Below are positions 49,735 to 62,391 of a DNA stretch of 64,000 bases, piece by piece. Numbering within the stretch: position 1 is the first letter of the stretch; each line of letters starts with the position of its first letter. Both the position numbers and the translations under genes were made by a program. The DNA is from Cacajao melanocephalus (Eukaryota; Chordata; Mammalia; Primates; Pitheciidae), in NCBI GenBank assembly GCA_963573385.1, contig CAUYLG010044547.1:1-64000 (forward strand), written 5' to 3'. Below the pieces are notes generated by a model. The model saw only the letters and a list, made by a program, of their open reading frames with translations, ran no database searches and was not told the origin of the DNA.

Positions 49735-49865
49735 TTGTTACAATTAGGCATGTCTTGTCTGCTCTATTGTAAACTCCAAGAGGGTAAGGACCCATCTGCT
49801 TCTTCATGGCTATTCTTTAAGTATCTATACAGTGCAATAGGTAAGATATTAAATTAGTCTTTGTC
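49735..49865 (+). repeat. L2 3' end fragment
   Basis: TATTGTAAACTCCAAGAGGG and TAAGGACCCATCTGC, then a TATACAGTGCAATAGG block, match the sense 3' end of L2. Confidence 0.6.
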
Positions 49866-52337
49866 AATTGCATGTCAGAATATGCTATTTCATTAAATCT
49901 GCATCTATATCTGTCTCACACACACACATACAAAGACAGCTTTCTAATTTATTCCAGGCTTTCTGTTTACATCCTGCTCTTTATTTTACTGCCTAGTCAA
50001 GGCTTCCACAAATTCTTTGATTTGATATTCAGGATAACTGTTTACTGCTCTTGCTTCCATCCTACCTTTAGGTTGCTGTTTTAGTTGGGAATTGTATTCT
50101 TCTCTACAAGTCAATCTTGAACTTCTCTTTTTTCTCTTACATATCTAATTACATTAAGCTTTAAGAACTTGCTTGACTAGAGCTGAAGAATCTTGGTAAA
50201 GAGGAAAATACCTGGGGCAAAAAAATTTTTGTAGAAATATTTTTGTACTTCCAAACAATTAAAGGAGTCATCCCTCAATACAAGGAGTCTTTATTAGAAA
50301 AATGGGCTTTAATACTTTAAAATATTTCTTCTTCTCAGAGAAAGAATATTTTGACCTTTGCATCTTTTCTAATGATATCCAAATTCATTCTTAATCCTAA
50401 ACTTTCTCCTAGTTTTTGTACTCTCATCTTTTCCTGACATAGTTATTTTTTTTAAGTTGGCTAAAGTCACACTCCCATTAAATCACTCCAGTGTTACCTT
50501 GCCATTGTTTTTTACTCCTAATCTACTGTATGACAAATACCATGAAAATTTAATATAAAAATACATTAAACCATACTTTAATTAGGAAATAGTTTTATTT
50601 GCTTCTGTTTTTAAATGAAGAGGCAAACTGTAATATTACACAAAAAAAGTTTTTTATTAATAGCACACAATCTAATTCAATAGCAAACAGTAAAATATAT
50701 TAACAATGTAAATTTCAACTAAGTCAAATAATTCTTCTCATTGTGATATATAATACACAAACTGAGCTTCTGAATAATGTTACTATAGGTAATTTGTACG
50801 CATCATCTATATTTCTATGCACAGATCACATTATTATATAAAGAGCTTCAGATTTAGTTACATAAACCAAACTGAACTACCACCAGCACACTTGACAAAC
50901 TTCATTTGCTCATGTTCTCACTGCAGTCAAAGGATGCCGGTTAATCGCTAAAATACTTTCATTGTCTAAAAGAAATCTCTGAATGTGACTGATATTGAGC
51001 TTCAGAAACAGCAATAACAAATGCATGGATCAAACCTCCACACAAGCTACTATGTAAGTCCTATGGCAATTTCTCAAAAGATTGTGATGAATTGGTCAGC
51101 TTGCTCTATAGACATGAATTTCTTCTTTCTTATACTCTAATTTAAATATGATGTCATAAGTGTAATTTTCCTTGAAGGTTAGCATATAACATTTGTATAT
51201 ATTCTTTGATATGGAAATTTCATCTTTCTGTATTCACACTTATAGGTGGAAGTTGTACTAAGCATTTTTGAATGACAAAATTTTACTTGGAACTTGTCTG
51301 CAAGAGGTATTTTTTTCTTGATGACTGAGTGCTATTTGTCTATTATAAATGACATTGGTAACTTTCATTTTAAAAACAATCTGCTTTGCAGGTAAACTGC
51401 AATATGAAATTTTCATGGAGGTTTTGTATTTCTTAGACATCAGTTGAATGTATTGAATAGTTCATGTATTGATCAGATGCTTCTTTATTATACGTTGCAG
51501 TAGTGTCATTTAAAAATTGTATTCTTCTTCTTACAGAAGTAATGTTATTTACTTTAGAAGAAAAAAGTGAAAATTCGAGATAAAGAAAACCAACAAAAAT
51601 TACCTGTAAGTCTATAACAGAAAAAAACAATTAAATTTGGCAGGGAATGTTTTAATTTTTAAAGTCTTTTCTAATTCTGGCAATAACTTTTAATGTAATA
51701 TTGGCTTATCACAAAGAATAATCATCTTATTTTCTATGTCCTCATTGTGAATCAAAATAAAAAGAGGTAATGTGATGTATTTGATGTAATTAGGTAAGAA
51801 AATAGCAAGCAACTACATCTCTACATGAATGAAATCTACTGTCTAGATATATAAGAACATATATAAATATATATATATATCACTTCTTATTATTGTGCAA
51901 TTCTCACTTATTATTATTTTGTTCAATTTCCAGCATGACACAAATTGTGAAGCCTATGATCCAGGTAGAATGGGCTCTGAAAATGTTATAAAAAGTAGCC
52001 AATGGAATAGGAAAACCAATGAGGAAAAAAAAACAAAAACAAATTTATAGCAATTGTTTATTTATTAAACAAGTATAATTTAATGACAACTAGATACCAG
52101 ATACTGCTCAAGGCACTTGGGATAAATTAGTACCCTTAACTTTCGCAAATAAATCTCCAGAAATGATTGCGACTTGTCTTGTCACTTTGCCTTGATCGAC
52201 AGAGGGAACATGCAAAAGTTCAGTGTGCTGGAAAGTAAAGGGAAATCTGGTTATAAAATGAGGTCAAAAAAGTAATGACAGATGGTATAAGGGAGTATGT
52301 GCAGATGTAGTTTTTTTCAATAAAGAACCAAATTATA
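49866..52337. other. Unassigned AT-rich DNA
   Basis: Short TA and CA tracts (49917-49929, 51860-51885) only. No gene or named repeat recognised. Confidence 0.55.
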
Positions 52338-52640
52338 GGCCTAGTGCAGTGGCTCATGCCTCTAATCCCAGCACTTTGAGAGGCCCAGGCAAAAGTATCA
52401 TTTGAGCCGAGGAGTTCTAGACCAGCCTAGGCAACAGAGGGAGACAGCATCTCTACAAAAAATTGGAAAAAAAAAATTATCTGAGTATAGTGGCTCTTGT
52501 CTGTAGTCCCAGATACTTGGGACCTGAGACTGGGGAATCTAAAGTGATCCTGTAGCTGGGGAGGTACAGACTGAAGTGAGCTATGATTGCACCACTGCAC
52601 TTCAACCTGGGTGACAGAGTAAGACACTGTCTTAAAAATA
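52338..52640 (+). mobile_element. Alu (AluJ-like), plus strand
   Basis: Full dimer: GGCCTAGTGCAGTGGCTCAT at the start, the A-rich linker near 52467-52477, and AGTGAGCTATGATTGCACCA in the right arm. Divergence and the ATGATTGCACCA form suggest AluJ. AATAAAGAACCAAAT at 52319-52333 and AATAAGAATCAAAA after the tail may be the target duplication. Confidence 0.93.
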
Positions 52641-53829
52641 TATACATAAATAAGAATCAAAAAGACAAAAACAAATTACATGCATAGGGAAAGTAAGCTA
52701 ATTTTGTGTAGGCCCAATTAAAAAATGGAAAAAACATTTACATTTCCAACTTTTAGAATTTCTACAACATGGAATAAATATACTGAAAAAGCAACACTTT
52801 CACATTTCAAAAACATTGGGAAATGACGACAGAGGTTAGCAATGTTCTCAGTATTACTTCTGTATAATTTGTTTTCTAAGAAAATATTTGGCATTAGTAT
52901 CTGGCAGGTCAGTAATAAATAGATTACCACATTTGTACTCCCACTCTACCATTTCTGATTAGCATAATAGAAATTAGAGAACAAAAATTCCAAGCAAGAG
53001 CACGTAGAAGAAAATATAACCATTTATATTTTATTGCATAACGATATAATCTGAATTAGTTCTGGTGTTCCTCCAGTGGAAATGTGTACATTTTATATCT
53101 GTAGTCAGGTAAGTTGGCAAGTGAATAAAATTTCTAAGACATGTTTTTGTGTAATTTTGAGTTTTTCTTTCAGTGTCTTTTAAAATAATGGGATACTCCT
53201 GAGGGTAAATGAAATAATTGCATGCTCATTGTTTGGTGCCACTTCCAGAATATGATAGCTGGTCAATGAGTACCTTATTGTTAATATGCAATCTTAATCA
53301 GTGGCTTCTCAACTATTATATATAATACATCAGTATGATAGGAACTTTTTTTTTTTAATGCAGATTACCTACTTCTTCAGAGATTATGATTCTATAATTT
53401 AAAAAAACTCTTTGGGATTTCATTGAAAAGTATCTTAGGTATTTATTTTTTGTTTGCTTTTTTGGTTCTCTTATAATGTCCCTGCATATTTTACCTCATA
53501 TTTATCTTTTCTGAGGGATATTGACTCTTAAGTATCAATTATAAGTCCCCCTCACATCATGCATTTAATTTCTAATATATTTTTACAGTCAACCTTTTGT
53601 ATAATGTATGGAAGAAAATAATTCCATATTTCCGTATAGAATCTTGTCACAAATTTAAAAAATTAAGTTATACTGTGAAATCCAAAATTCTAGTTTAAGC
53701 ATAATTTAAAAGCAATGCTGCATGTATTCCCCAAAAATTAGAAGTAAATGTCAACTCTTGTCTTTTTCTACCCCCTGTGGATAATGATGCTAAATATCAC
53801 CACAATTATCATAATTCCAGAGACAGGTG
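52641..53829. other. Unassigned DNA
   Basis: Only the weak MIR-like stretch at 53195-53290 was noted (TAAATGAAATAATTGCATGC then GGTCAATGAGTACC). Confidence 0.5.
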
Positions 53830-54060
53830 CAATGAATAAGAACATGGCCTACATGACAAGAGGGCAAGGATCCAAAATCCAGTCTCTGTCACTTAATGAT
53901 TGGTGTTTCTGTGGGCAATTAACCCCTTTGCCTCTCAACTACGCATTAGTGGACAGGAGGAGACATCCAATTTGCTTACTGGAGTGTCAGAAATATTTAA
54001 TATGTTTGTAAATGGAAAGCTTGTGGTGTTGCATTTGGCACAATGTAAACAGAATGTACG
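53830..54060 (+). repeat. MIR, plus strand
   Basis: AATAAGAACATGGCCTACAT, CCAGTCTCTGTCACTTAATG, TTTCTGTGGGCAATTAACCC and CTTTGCCTCTCAAC follow the tRNA-derived 5' half of MIR. The 3' half is poorly kept. Confidence 0.65.
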
Positions 54061-57000
54061 TTTCCTATTTTAGTTTAGGTAGTATTTGTTACTGTAGAAG
54101 GCCAGGTGAAAGCCTTCAAATAATTTCCTATTGGGATATTTTAAAGGGATTTTATATTAAATGATACATTTTTAGACTCTGAAGACTTCATATTCCCTGC
54201 AGTATATTTACCCTCTTTCCCTTTTTTAAGAGTTTAATTTCATAAAATCAAATAAACATGCAGGATCATCTACTTTAACTTCATCTGGAGGGTTTGCATT
54301 CTTCCACATACATTTGTCTCTTCTTATTTTCACTCATAAACATTTTGGATGGTTGAATGCCACAGGAAATATATGTTAAGTAAATAAATGTTCCACATGA
54401 TTTTTCTGTCTATTGTATGTTTTAATTACGTCATCCATAAAATGTGAGAATTAGTATTGCTATATAAGTGGATATAAAATGATACCAAAGAAACACTTTG
54501 ATGACAATTGTCTGTACATGTCATGAGGCACAAGACACTAGGCTTTGAGGCCTAAGATTGTCATTTAACGATTCCTTCCTGATTGAAGTCTTGGCTCCCT
54601 TCACTTTCCCATTCACTATTTCTTGTTAATATAGAGAACAACAGATTCATGCTAAGAAAATTCAGACTTACTACAATTTTATCAACTCCTCTCCGTTACA
54701 AATGCTTACTACACAACTGTACTTCAGGTAAGTGAATCATTTTCTTTGATTTAAACGTTTCCTGCTGAGGTACATGAGAATAAAAGCTATTTTGTAGGAA
54801 GACTGTCAGCAGAGTATTTGTCATCTATTTCACTTAAATATGTCAATGAGAACTTAAAAACACATTGTGTCACATGCATAAGGTACAGCAGGGATGATCC
54901 TTTGGTAGATTTTTATATTTTTTTAAATATATTTTTGTGTCTAAAATGTGTTGTTTTTAATAGGTAGCTTAGTCCTAAATTTTCAATTTTTAGCATCATC
55001 AGTGAGCAGAAAAATGTCTTTCTAATATTATAATAGATTCTTCCCTAATTTAATATTTTTAATATTTGGGCTATATCCAATATGTTTTAACTTTTTTTAA
55101 CCTTGGCATTGTTTTCTTTTTTGGTATAAAATTTTATTTTAAATTCACTTATGATTTTAACACTTCTATTTCACAGTAATTTTTTTCCATCTTGTTTAAT
55201 TGTGACTTTTTTGACAATTTTTAAAAATAATTTTTCATATTTCCATAGGTTTTCTTGAGTCTCATGAGTATCAGAACACACTGCCCAAAATGTGGTGCTG
55301 TGACATATTGAGTAATTTAGATTTCAACACCTTAAAGAACAGGTGTGAGAAGGACTCTGACTTTCTCCTTTGCCCCTGAAGCAGGTCATAGAAAGAGCAC
55401 GTGCTGGAAAGACTCCTCGACCTTTACCTTCTCTGAAAGTAGATATAAGACCCTCATGTGAGATTTATCTTCCCTACACAGAAAAAAAGAACAGCTTTAT
55501 CTCCAAAGATGGAAGGATATAGAGAGGAATCTGAACACACAGGCCTTGCTAAGTTTCCTACAGTTTACTACCCTCAGCTCATACCTCTTGTCCTATCACA
55601 TTTTTATATTACTTTTTACTGTTCATTAAACCCAGTAAAAACATGTTTAGTTTCAACAGCCTCTTCATGTGTCTCCTTTTCCTTATGAAAGTTCTAATGT
55701 CATGTAAAACATATTAAATAAATTTATATGTTTTAATATTGTTAATCCATCTTTTGTAAATATAATTTACAAGTGGAGAATATAGGAGGGTAGATGGAAA
55801 ATAGATTTTTTTTTCTTATCAACTGTGTGTTTTTCTTTTATCTAACAGGATTTAAGCAAACACTGAATGCCTTGAAAAGGGAAGTCAGACATGAAAACCA
55901 CTTCTAACTGATGTATACTTGTTTAGAACCAATTTGTTTTATGGTATGTATCATATACAGTGATTGCATCAGAAAAACTTGTAGTTATAAGTGGGAGCTA
56001 CATTATACTCCTGCATATTTATAACACATGAAGGTAAAATTTTTTCAAGAGGAAAATTGTAGCAAACAGATCAAACTGTTTTTGAAGGAGGAGATTTTTA
56101 TTTTGAGTACACATAAGAATAAGAAGGTTATTAATATTTCTTTCTTTTAAAGATTAATAACCTTATCATTACTTTAATAAAAGCTTCAGTCAGAGAAGTA
56201 AATGATTATAGTAGATATGGTAATTAGCTTGCTCAAAATTTGTTTAAACTTTTAGTGTACCTTACTGGACTTCATTCACAGCAGAACAAAAAATTGCATT
56301 CACTAGGGTTGTTTTCAACTAAGGTTCTGGAATTCATGTAGAATCTCTTTATCTAGGACTTGAATTCAGACCAGAATTAAGTGGAGACTGTAACAGCAAA
56401 GGCTAGTCAGATATAGCAACAGAAGTGCTTACCTATTTCACCTTGGTAAGAAACTAGTCACACAGTATTAACTAGTTAAGTTAAAAAATCAGAAAAAAAC
56501 ATAAATTCAGTCACTAATTTTGAAAATTTTATCAAGTGACTCTAGTTTCCGCAATGATTCTCTCCCCCAACATCTGCCTTCTTCCTCTGCCTTCCTACTT
56601 CTACCTTTTTATGTTGTTCAATTGATCAGATTGATTTTTAAATTCATTTTCTAAGGAAAGAAACATTGCTTAGATTAGAGCTTTGTGCCTTTTTCAAAAG
56701 GATCAGTATGCATGAAAATGCTTAACAAATGTCTCGGAAATTCTCTGGATTAAGTAACACAGTAGGCAGTCTCTGTGCAATGGTTTTACTGCCTTTCCAA
56801 GAAGTTCAGAATATATTTGAGGGACACATATAGTGCAAACTACATTATAATATGAAATAATTTTTAACATCATATTGAATTCTAAAATAAATATAGAAGA
56901 CTGGCATTAATCGGTTACTGATTTAATAATGTACACAAAAGGAAACTCATTAACATTTGTGTTTAGGCAAATACTCACTATATATTCTTGTCCAACCCCT

Positions 57001-57207
57001 ACATTAGCCCTCATGTTTTATAGAGAGAAAGGAAAGGGCTGTACATGCAATTCAGAAGCTATACTTTTTAAACTTATAAATGTCAGCTAATATATCCCTC
57101 AAAATGTCTGTACTCTTGAAAATGAAAAAGAAATTTTAATTTTAAAAATATTTTTGTATTTCTCCTAACCACTTTATAACACAGACTTCCTAGGCTATGT
57201 TATTATC
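54061..57207. other. Mostly unassigned AT-rich DNA
   Basis: One LTR candidate at 55265-55705; otherwise no gene, exon or repeat recognised. Confidence 0.5.
55265..55705 (+). mobile_element. LTR-like sequence, candidate
   Basis: A block of more balanced composition with AACAGGTGTGAGAAGGACTC, GAAGCAGGTCATAGAAAGAG, CATTAAACCCAGTAAAAACA and AACAGCCTCTTCATGTGTCT. The ATTAAA-type signal and following pyrimidine-rich part resemble an LTR R/U5 boundary. I recall similar primate LTRs but cannot name the family. Confidence 0.4.
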
Positions 57208-57590
57208 TGTTATATTATTTAGCTTGGTTACTGTAACATAATGCCATAAACTAGGTGACTTATAAGCAATAGAATTTTATTTCTCACTCTTTTGGAGACT
57301 GGAAGTTTGAGATCAGGGGACCAGCACAGTCAGGCTCTGGTGAGAGCCTCTCCTGGGTTTCAGCACACTTCCTTACTGTGTCCTTACATGGCAGAAAGCA
57401 AAGCAGAGGAAGCAAGCTCTCTTGTGACTTTCATGAGGACATTAATGCCACTCATGACCCTCCTCCCTATGACCTCATCTAATTATAATTATTCCCAAAG
57501 TCTCTACCTCCTAATACCATCACATTGAACAGTAGGAGTTAACCATACAGATTTCAGGGGGTAGTGAGAAAACAGTTCTTCAGTCTGTAA
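57208..57590 (-). mobile_element. MaLR LTR (MLT1-like), minus strand
   Basis: TAGGTGACTTATAAGCAATA, TTTGGAGACTGGAAGTTTGA, TGTCCTTACATGGCAGAAAG, ATGACCTCATCTAATTATAA and TACCATCACATTGAACAGTA follow the antisense MLT1 order over the whole length. Ends are worn and no duplication is visible. 57591-57963 to its right is unassigned. Confidence 0.85.
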
Positions 57591-57980
57591 GACTTGTATT
57601 TAAGTGTAAATTTATTTTTCTCATTTTTGAGTTACTTTCCAAAATCCATCAATATCAATACTGACTTATCTCCCTCATATCACCTTATATGATATTGCAT
57701 AGTAAATTCCCTTTAACTTTTAGCTTTTAAAATATTAGTCATACATTTAATACTTTCTACATTCTTAATACAATAAGATTGTATGATACTATGTGAGTTT
57801 AGGATATAATTATCTCCTGTTTCATTGCATAGCTATGCTTAAAAGCTTTCAGATGTTATAACCTTTTTCTTTAAGCATAATTCAAAATGTCTGCTAATCT
57901 AATTTAGCTTTAAAAACATTACAATATGGATAATTATTTAATGAGTTTCAGATATTTACATATAAGTAATCTATTTTTTT

Positions 57981-58777
57981 TCTTTTCTTATTATACCTTC
58001 AGTTCTAGAGTACATGTGCAGAATGTGCAGATTTGTTTCATAAGTAAAATGTGCCATGGTGGTATGCTGCAACCATCAACCCATTATCTACATTAGGTAT
58101 TTTGCTTAATTTTATGCCTCCCCTACTGTCCCCTCACCCCCTGACAGGCACCAGTGATGTTACCCTCTCTGTGTTCATGCGTTCTCATTGTTCAACTGCT
58201 ACTTATGAGTGAGAACATGTAGTGTTTGTTTTTCTGTTCATGTGTTAGTTTGCTGAGAATGATGGCTTCCAGCTTCATCAATGTCCATGCAAAGGACATG
58301 AACTCATCCAATTTTTATGTCTGCATATAATTCTATGGTGTATATGTGTCACATTTTCTTCATCCAGTCTATCATTGTTGGCATTTGGGTTCGTTCCAAG
58401 TCTTTGTTTTTGTGAATAGTGCTGCAATAAACATATATGTGCATATGTCTTTATAAGAGAATGATTTGTCACCCTTTGGGTATATACCCAGTAATGAAAT
58501 TGCTGTGTCAAATGGTATTGCTAGTTCTAGATCCTTGAAGAATGGCCACACTGTCTTCAAGAGTGGTTGAACTAATTTACACTCCCACCAACAATGTAAA
58601 AGGGTTCCTATTTCTCCACATCCTCTCCAGCATCTGTTGTCCTCAGATTTTTTAATGATCACCTTTCTAAGTGGCTTAAGATGGTACTCAATGTGGCTTT
58701 GATTTGCATTTCTCTAATGACCAGTGATGATGAGCTTTTATTTTTCAAATGTTTGTTGGCTGCATAAATGTCTTCTC
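57981..58777 (-). mobile_element. L1 (L1PA-type) 3' fragment, 5'-truncated
   Basis: Antisense 3' UTR at the left (TCTAGAGTACATGTGCAGAA) passes into the C-terminal end of ORF2 at the right. About 800 bases. AAGTAATCTATTTTTTT at 57964-57980 and AAGTAATTCATTTTTTT at 58778-58794 are near-identical flanks and probably the target duplication. Confidence 0.95.
58372..58662 (-). pseudogene. L1 ORF2 C-terminal cysteine-rich segment
   Basis: The 96-codon open stretch keeps the C-terminal Cys/His motif, reading [18 protein letters not shown] (C-X3-C-X7-H-X4-C) at residues 12-29, and then typical lines such as IPFDTAISLLGIYPKG. In intact L1 this segment aids RNA binding and RNP formation. A frameshift near 58372 moves the last part into the frame at 58278-58511. 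The upstream domains were never copied. A fossil. Confidence 0.88.
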
Positions 58778-59082
58778 AAGTAATTCATTTTTTTAAGTTA
58801 GCAATAATTTTACCCAAAAAAATTATGGTATAAGAAAATGAATCCTCATCTAACATCCACACATAATGCATACATATAAATACATCACCCAAAGCAAACA
58901 CAATAATATGAAGCAGATAATGTATTAAAGAAAATGATGGCAACAAATCTTGCAGCAAATATAATGTAACTTTTACTGTTCAAGAATAATTAGAAATAAA
59001 GTTTAAGCTAGTTAATAATTTAAAATGCTAATTAGTATCTTGTTTATGTTTACTTTAAAAAATTTCATTTTGATATGCAGAT

Positions 59083-59446
59083 TGCATTAGTTTTTTTCTC
59101 ATTCGACTAACAAAGACACACCCAAGACTGGGTAATTTATAAAGAAAAAGAGGTTTAATGGACTCACATTGTCACATGGCTAGAGATGCCTTACAATCAT
59201 GGCAGAAGGCAAAGGAGGAGCAAAGGCCCGTCTTACATGGCGATAGCAAGAGATAAGTACAGCAGAACTGCCCTTTATGAAACTGTTAGATCTCATGAGA
59301 CTTATTCACTATCACTAGAACAGCATAGGAAAAACATGTCCCCATGATTCAATTACCTCACACTGGGTCCCTCCCATGACATGTGGGGATTATGGGAACC
59401 ACAGTTCAAGATGAGATTTGGGTGTGGACACAGCAAAAATACATCA
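59083..59446 (-). mobile_element. MST/THE1-like MaLR solo LTR with exact 5-bp duplication
   Basis: The LTR runs from TGCATTAG to ATACATCA and contains ACACCCAAGACTGGGTAATT, ACAATCATGGCAGAAGGCAA, GATCTCATGAGACTTATTCA and GATGAGATTTGGGTGTGGAC, the antisense MST/THE1 order. CAGAT stands at 59078-59082 and again at 59447-59451, the 5-bp duplication expected for this class. No internal sequence is attached, so it is a solo LTR from recombination. Confidence 0.93.
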
Positions 59447-59451
59447 CAGAT

Positions 59452-61204
59452 AATTTCAGTGTACCATCTTTCAGGAAAGTAGGCAAGAAATACAGCTGTA
59501 CTCTGTGTAAAGTGTGGCAGAGGCTCAAACAAGAATGCCCATATCTGCAAAAGGAAAGAAATAGCTACTTATATCCACGAAAATATGTCCTGTGTGGGCA
59601 AACTATTATCGACTTTAGAACACAATGATTCATCTGATGTCAACACTGGTGAAATCTTCTCACAACCTCTACCAATCACTGACGTGTCATTTGTAAACTG
59701 AGGGAATCAATTCAGTTCATATCCTGTTAAAGTTAATTTGGCAGGGTAAGGGGGCAGGTGGACAACAGCTTTCCTAGAAAACAACATCAATAATAGTTAT
59801 TTAGCCAGGAGACCTATAGATATTTAGTAAGTATCTCCTCACTTTGACTCGATGCATTTTGCTGGCAAGAGATTAAGTCATTTTCAAATCAGGAAATGAA
59901 AAATAAATTATATCTTTTGTAGGATGATTTCAAATTTTAAAAATTCCAGTTACCTTTTAGTAATAGTTCCAATTCTCTTAGTGTCAGGCAATCATTTATC
60001 ACCACAAAGCACCACCTGAGTCTAAAATATTGACAAAATTCATGTATTTTATAAGCAATGCAAATATTTACTGGAAGAAATCAAACCACAAATGACTAAG
60101 ATTATGTATAGAGTGTGAAAATTGTGATTTAAAAGCAATTTTGGAATCAGCATTTTCTGGTACGGTAATATATCTCTTTTTATCAATTTTGACCATATAT
60201 ATCATCTCTACCATCAAAAACAAACACCTCTGAGGCATGACAGCACCTGATACAATCAGGAAATTTGTGCTGGAGTAACAAAATTGCATTGATAAATAAG
60301 CTTTCCATTTAGTGACTTCTCAATTTTTACAGTAATTTTTATATCCGCTTCTGACAGTAAACTTAGTGCTGCATAATTAAAAAGATTAAAGAGCATTGGG
60401 TGCTATGACTTTGAAAGACATTCAATTAAGAATTTATAGTATTCTTAAGCAAGGAAAAAATGTGATACTGTGACATATTTTCAATGTGTATAGTTTCCAA
60501 CCATTTGAAGAAAAATGGTCTGAATGACCAAGGCTAAAGACTAGAACTGTGCAACACTGCCAAATTATTATTTTATTAATATATTAATGTTTATATTATT
60601 TTATTAATATAAAATATTATTTTAACTTTCATTGAATTTAAGATCAAGTATTTTTTCTGCCTTCCTTTCATATTTTCTCTCTTTTGGTTTTGCTCCTATT
60701 TTGATGTTAACAAACGGGTTTGGAAATTTGACTTAAACAGGTATTCAATAATGACTTCTTTTTATTCTCTTTTCTCTTATCAAAGCCATAAAAATTATGA
60801 TAGACAGAACAAGAAAGCATCATGTCATATTAGGCATGCAGAATTATTTAGAAAGTTTTCATTAAGCTAATTTTTATAAGGCAAAGTAAAATTCTTCTGC
60901 TGCTATGGTCATGTTTAACGTTCTACTAGCCAATAGTGATGATGCAGATGATGATTATGAAAATAATGCTGTTGAGATGAGACTAACAGGAAGAACAACA
61001 CCTATCTAAAAATATACCAGGGGTCATCCTAGCCATTAGCTACATTTTTAGAAAAACCTAATAATTATTTAAAAAAAAAAACCTAAGAGAAAAGCAATCT
61101 TAGGATAACCTATATTTTATGGTCATTTTTAAGGAAAGTTTATGAGGAAAAATAATAATAAATATTTTTAAATTTTGGCTATGAGAAGTAAGCATAGGGA
61201 GACT
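59452..61204. other. Unassigned AT-rich DNA
   Basis: Nothing recognised beyond a TATTAT-type low-complexity stretch near 60565-60625. Confidence 0.55.
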
Positions 61205-61375
61205 TAGTTTTCTTTCTGTTCATTCACCTGTTTACATTATTACTGAATGCTAACTATGCATCAGGCATTGTGTTGGTCACTGAGGATGCAGAGGTAACAA
61301 AACAAACAGAAATTTAACTTCCATTAAATTTACATTTCATTGTAAGGAAATAGAAAATAAACAAAACAGTAAGCT
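61205..61375 (-). repeat. L2 3' end, minus strand
   Basis: CTAACTATGCATCAGGCATT, GTCACTGAGGATGCAGAGGT, AACAAAACAAACAGAAATTT and AAATTTACATTTCATTGTAA match antisense L2 3' sequence in order. 61376-61974 after it holds only a CAAAA array at 61500-61521 and unassigned DNA. Confidence 0.7.
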
Positions 61376-61974
61376 AGACGAGGAAACAGATTCCTTAGAT
61401 AAATGGCTGAATCTAGATCTGGGACAGGGAAAATCCAAGATGAGCCTCTAATGGCTTGAACTGCCAGAACGTAAGGGAGTGCTAACCAAATCAGCAAGCA
61501 AAAACAAAACAAAACAAAACTCTTAAATGGATGGCAGTGTGTCAAAGGGGTCAGCTTGCAAGAACTCCAAAGCGAGAACAGTTTGAGTAAAAATAATGAT
61601 AGTAGTGTACTATAACCCTAAATATATAATAGTACCCATGTCCTTACTGATAAAAATCTTTAAATAAATAAATATATGGAAGAGAAGAGATACTTTTTCT
61701 TAACAGAAGAATTCTCAAATCTATATACAGATACCTACACTTCATAAGATGGAAATTAATTCCTCTTTCTTTGAACATGGGCTGGATGTAGAAATTTGAA
61801 TACAATGTGGAACGGTAAATAGTGACATTTCACTGAAGACTGCATGAGAAACAACATGCACCACAAGTTTAAGGTTAATGTCATCAATGTAAGTCATATT
61901 GATATCAGGAATCCCAGTTATGCTGCCATGAACAGCATGCTTCACGTCTGTAGTATTATTCACCTAAATTTATA

Positions 61975-62365
61975 ATCCTAGTGTAATTATAAGAAAACAT
62001 CAGACAGCCTCAAATTGAAGAGAATTCTACAGAATATCCTATGAAATCTGTTCCAAATGATCAAGGTCATGAAAAGCAAGATGAAGAAAGTAAAATAGAT
62101 GGTAGACACCAAAGAGAGATGTGGTATCTAAAAGTGTCACAATATCTTAGACTGGGTTCTAAAATTTAAAAAAGGATATTAATAGATAACTGGAAAAATC
62201 TAATAAAGTTTGTAGTTAAGCTAATAATATTGTAACCAAAGTTAATTTCTTACTTTGACCAAGGGAACCTTGTTATGAAAGCCGCCGTTAGTAAGGCTAA
62301 CTGAGTGAAATCATTACTAGTTTCTACAACTTTTCTGTAAACTCAAATTACTTCAAAATAAGTGT
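61975..62365 (+). mobile_element. Old L1 (L1M-type) 3' UTR remnant, candidate
   Basis: GAAAACATCAGACAGCCTCA, AATTCTACAGAATATCCTAT, AATCTAATAAAGTTTGTAGT and the terminal CAACTTTTCTGTAAACTCAA then ATTACTTCAAAATAA resemble 3' ends of mammalian-wide L1 elements. Subfamily not assignable by eye. Confidence 0.5.
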
Positions 62366-62391
62366 TTTTGTTGTTGTTGTTGTTGTTGTTT
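62366..62391. repeat. (TTG)n microsatellite, 7-8 units
   Basis: TTG repeats directly after the AATAAG end of the preceding L1-like remnant, where an A-rich tail would be expected. Confidence 0.92.

Noticed and set aside
49917..49929. Short CA tract
   Set aside because: Too short to call as a microsatellite of interest.
53748..54011. 87-codon plus-strand open frame
   Set aside because: Most of it overlaps a MIR element.
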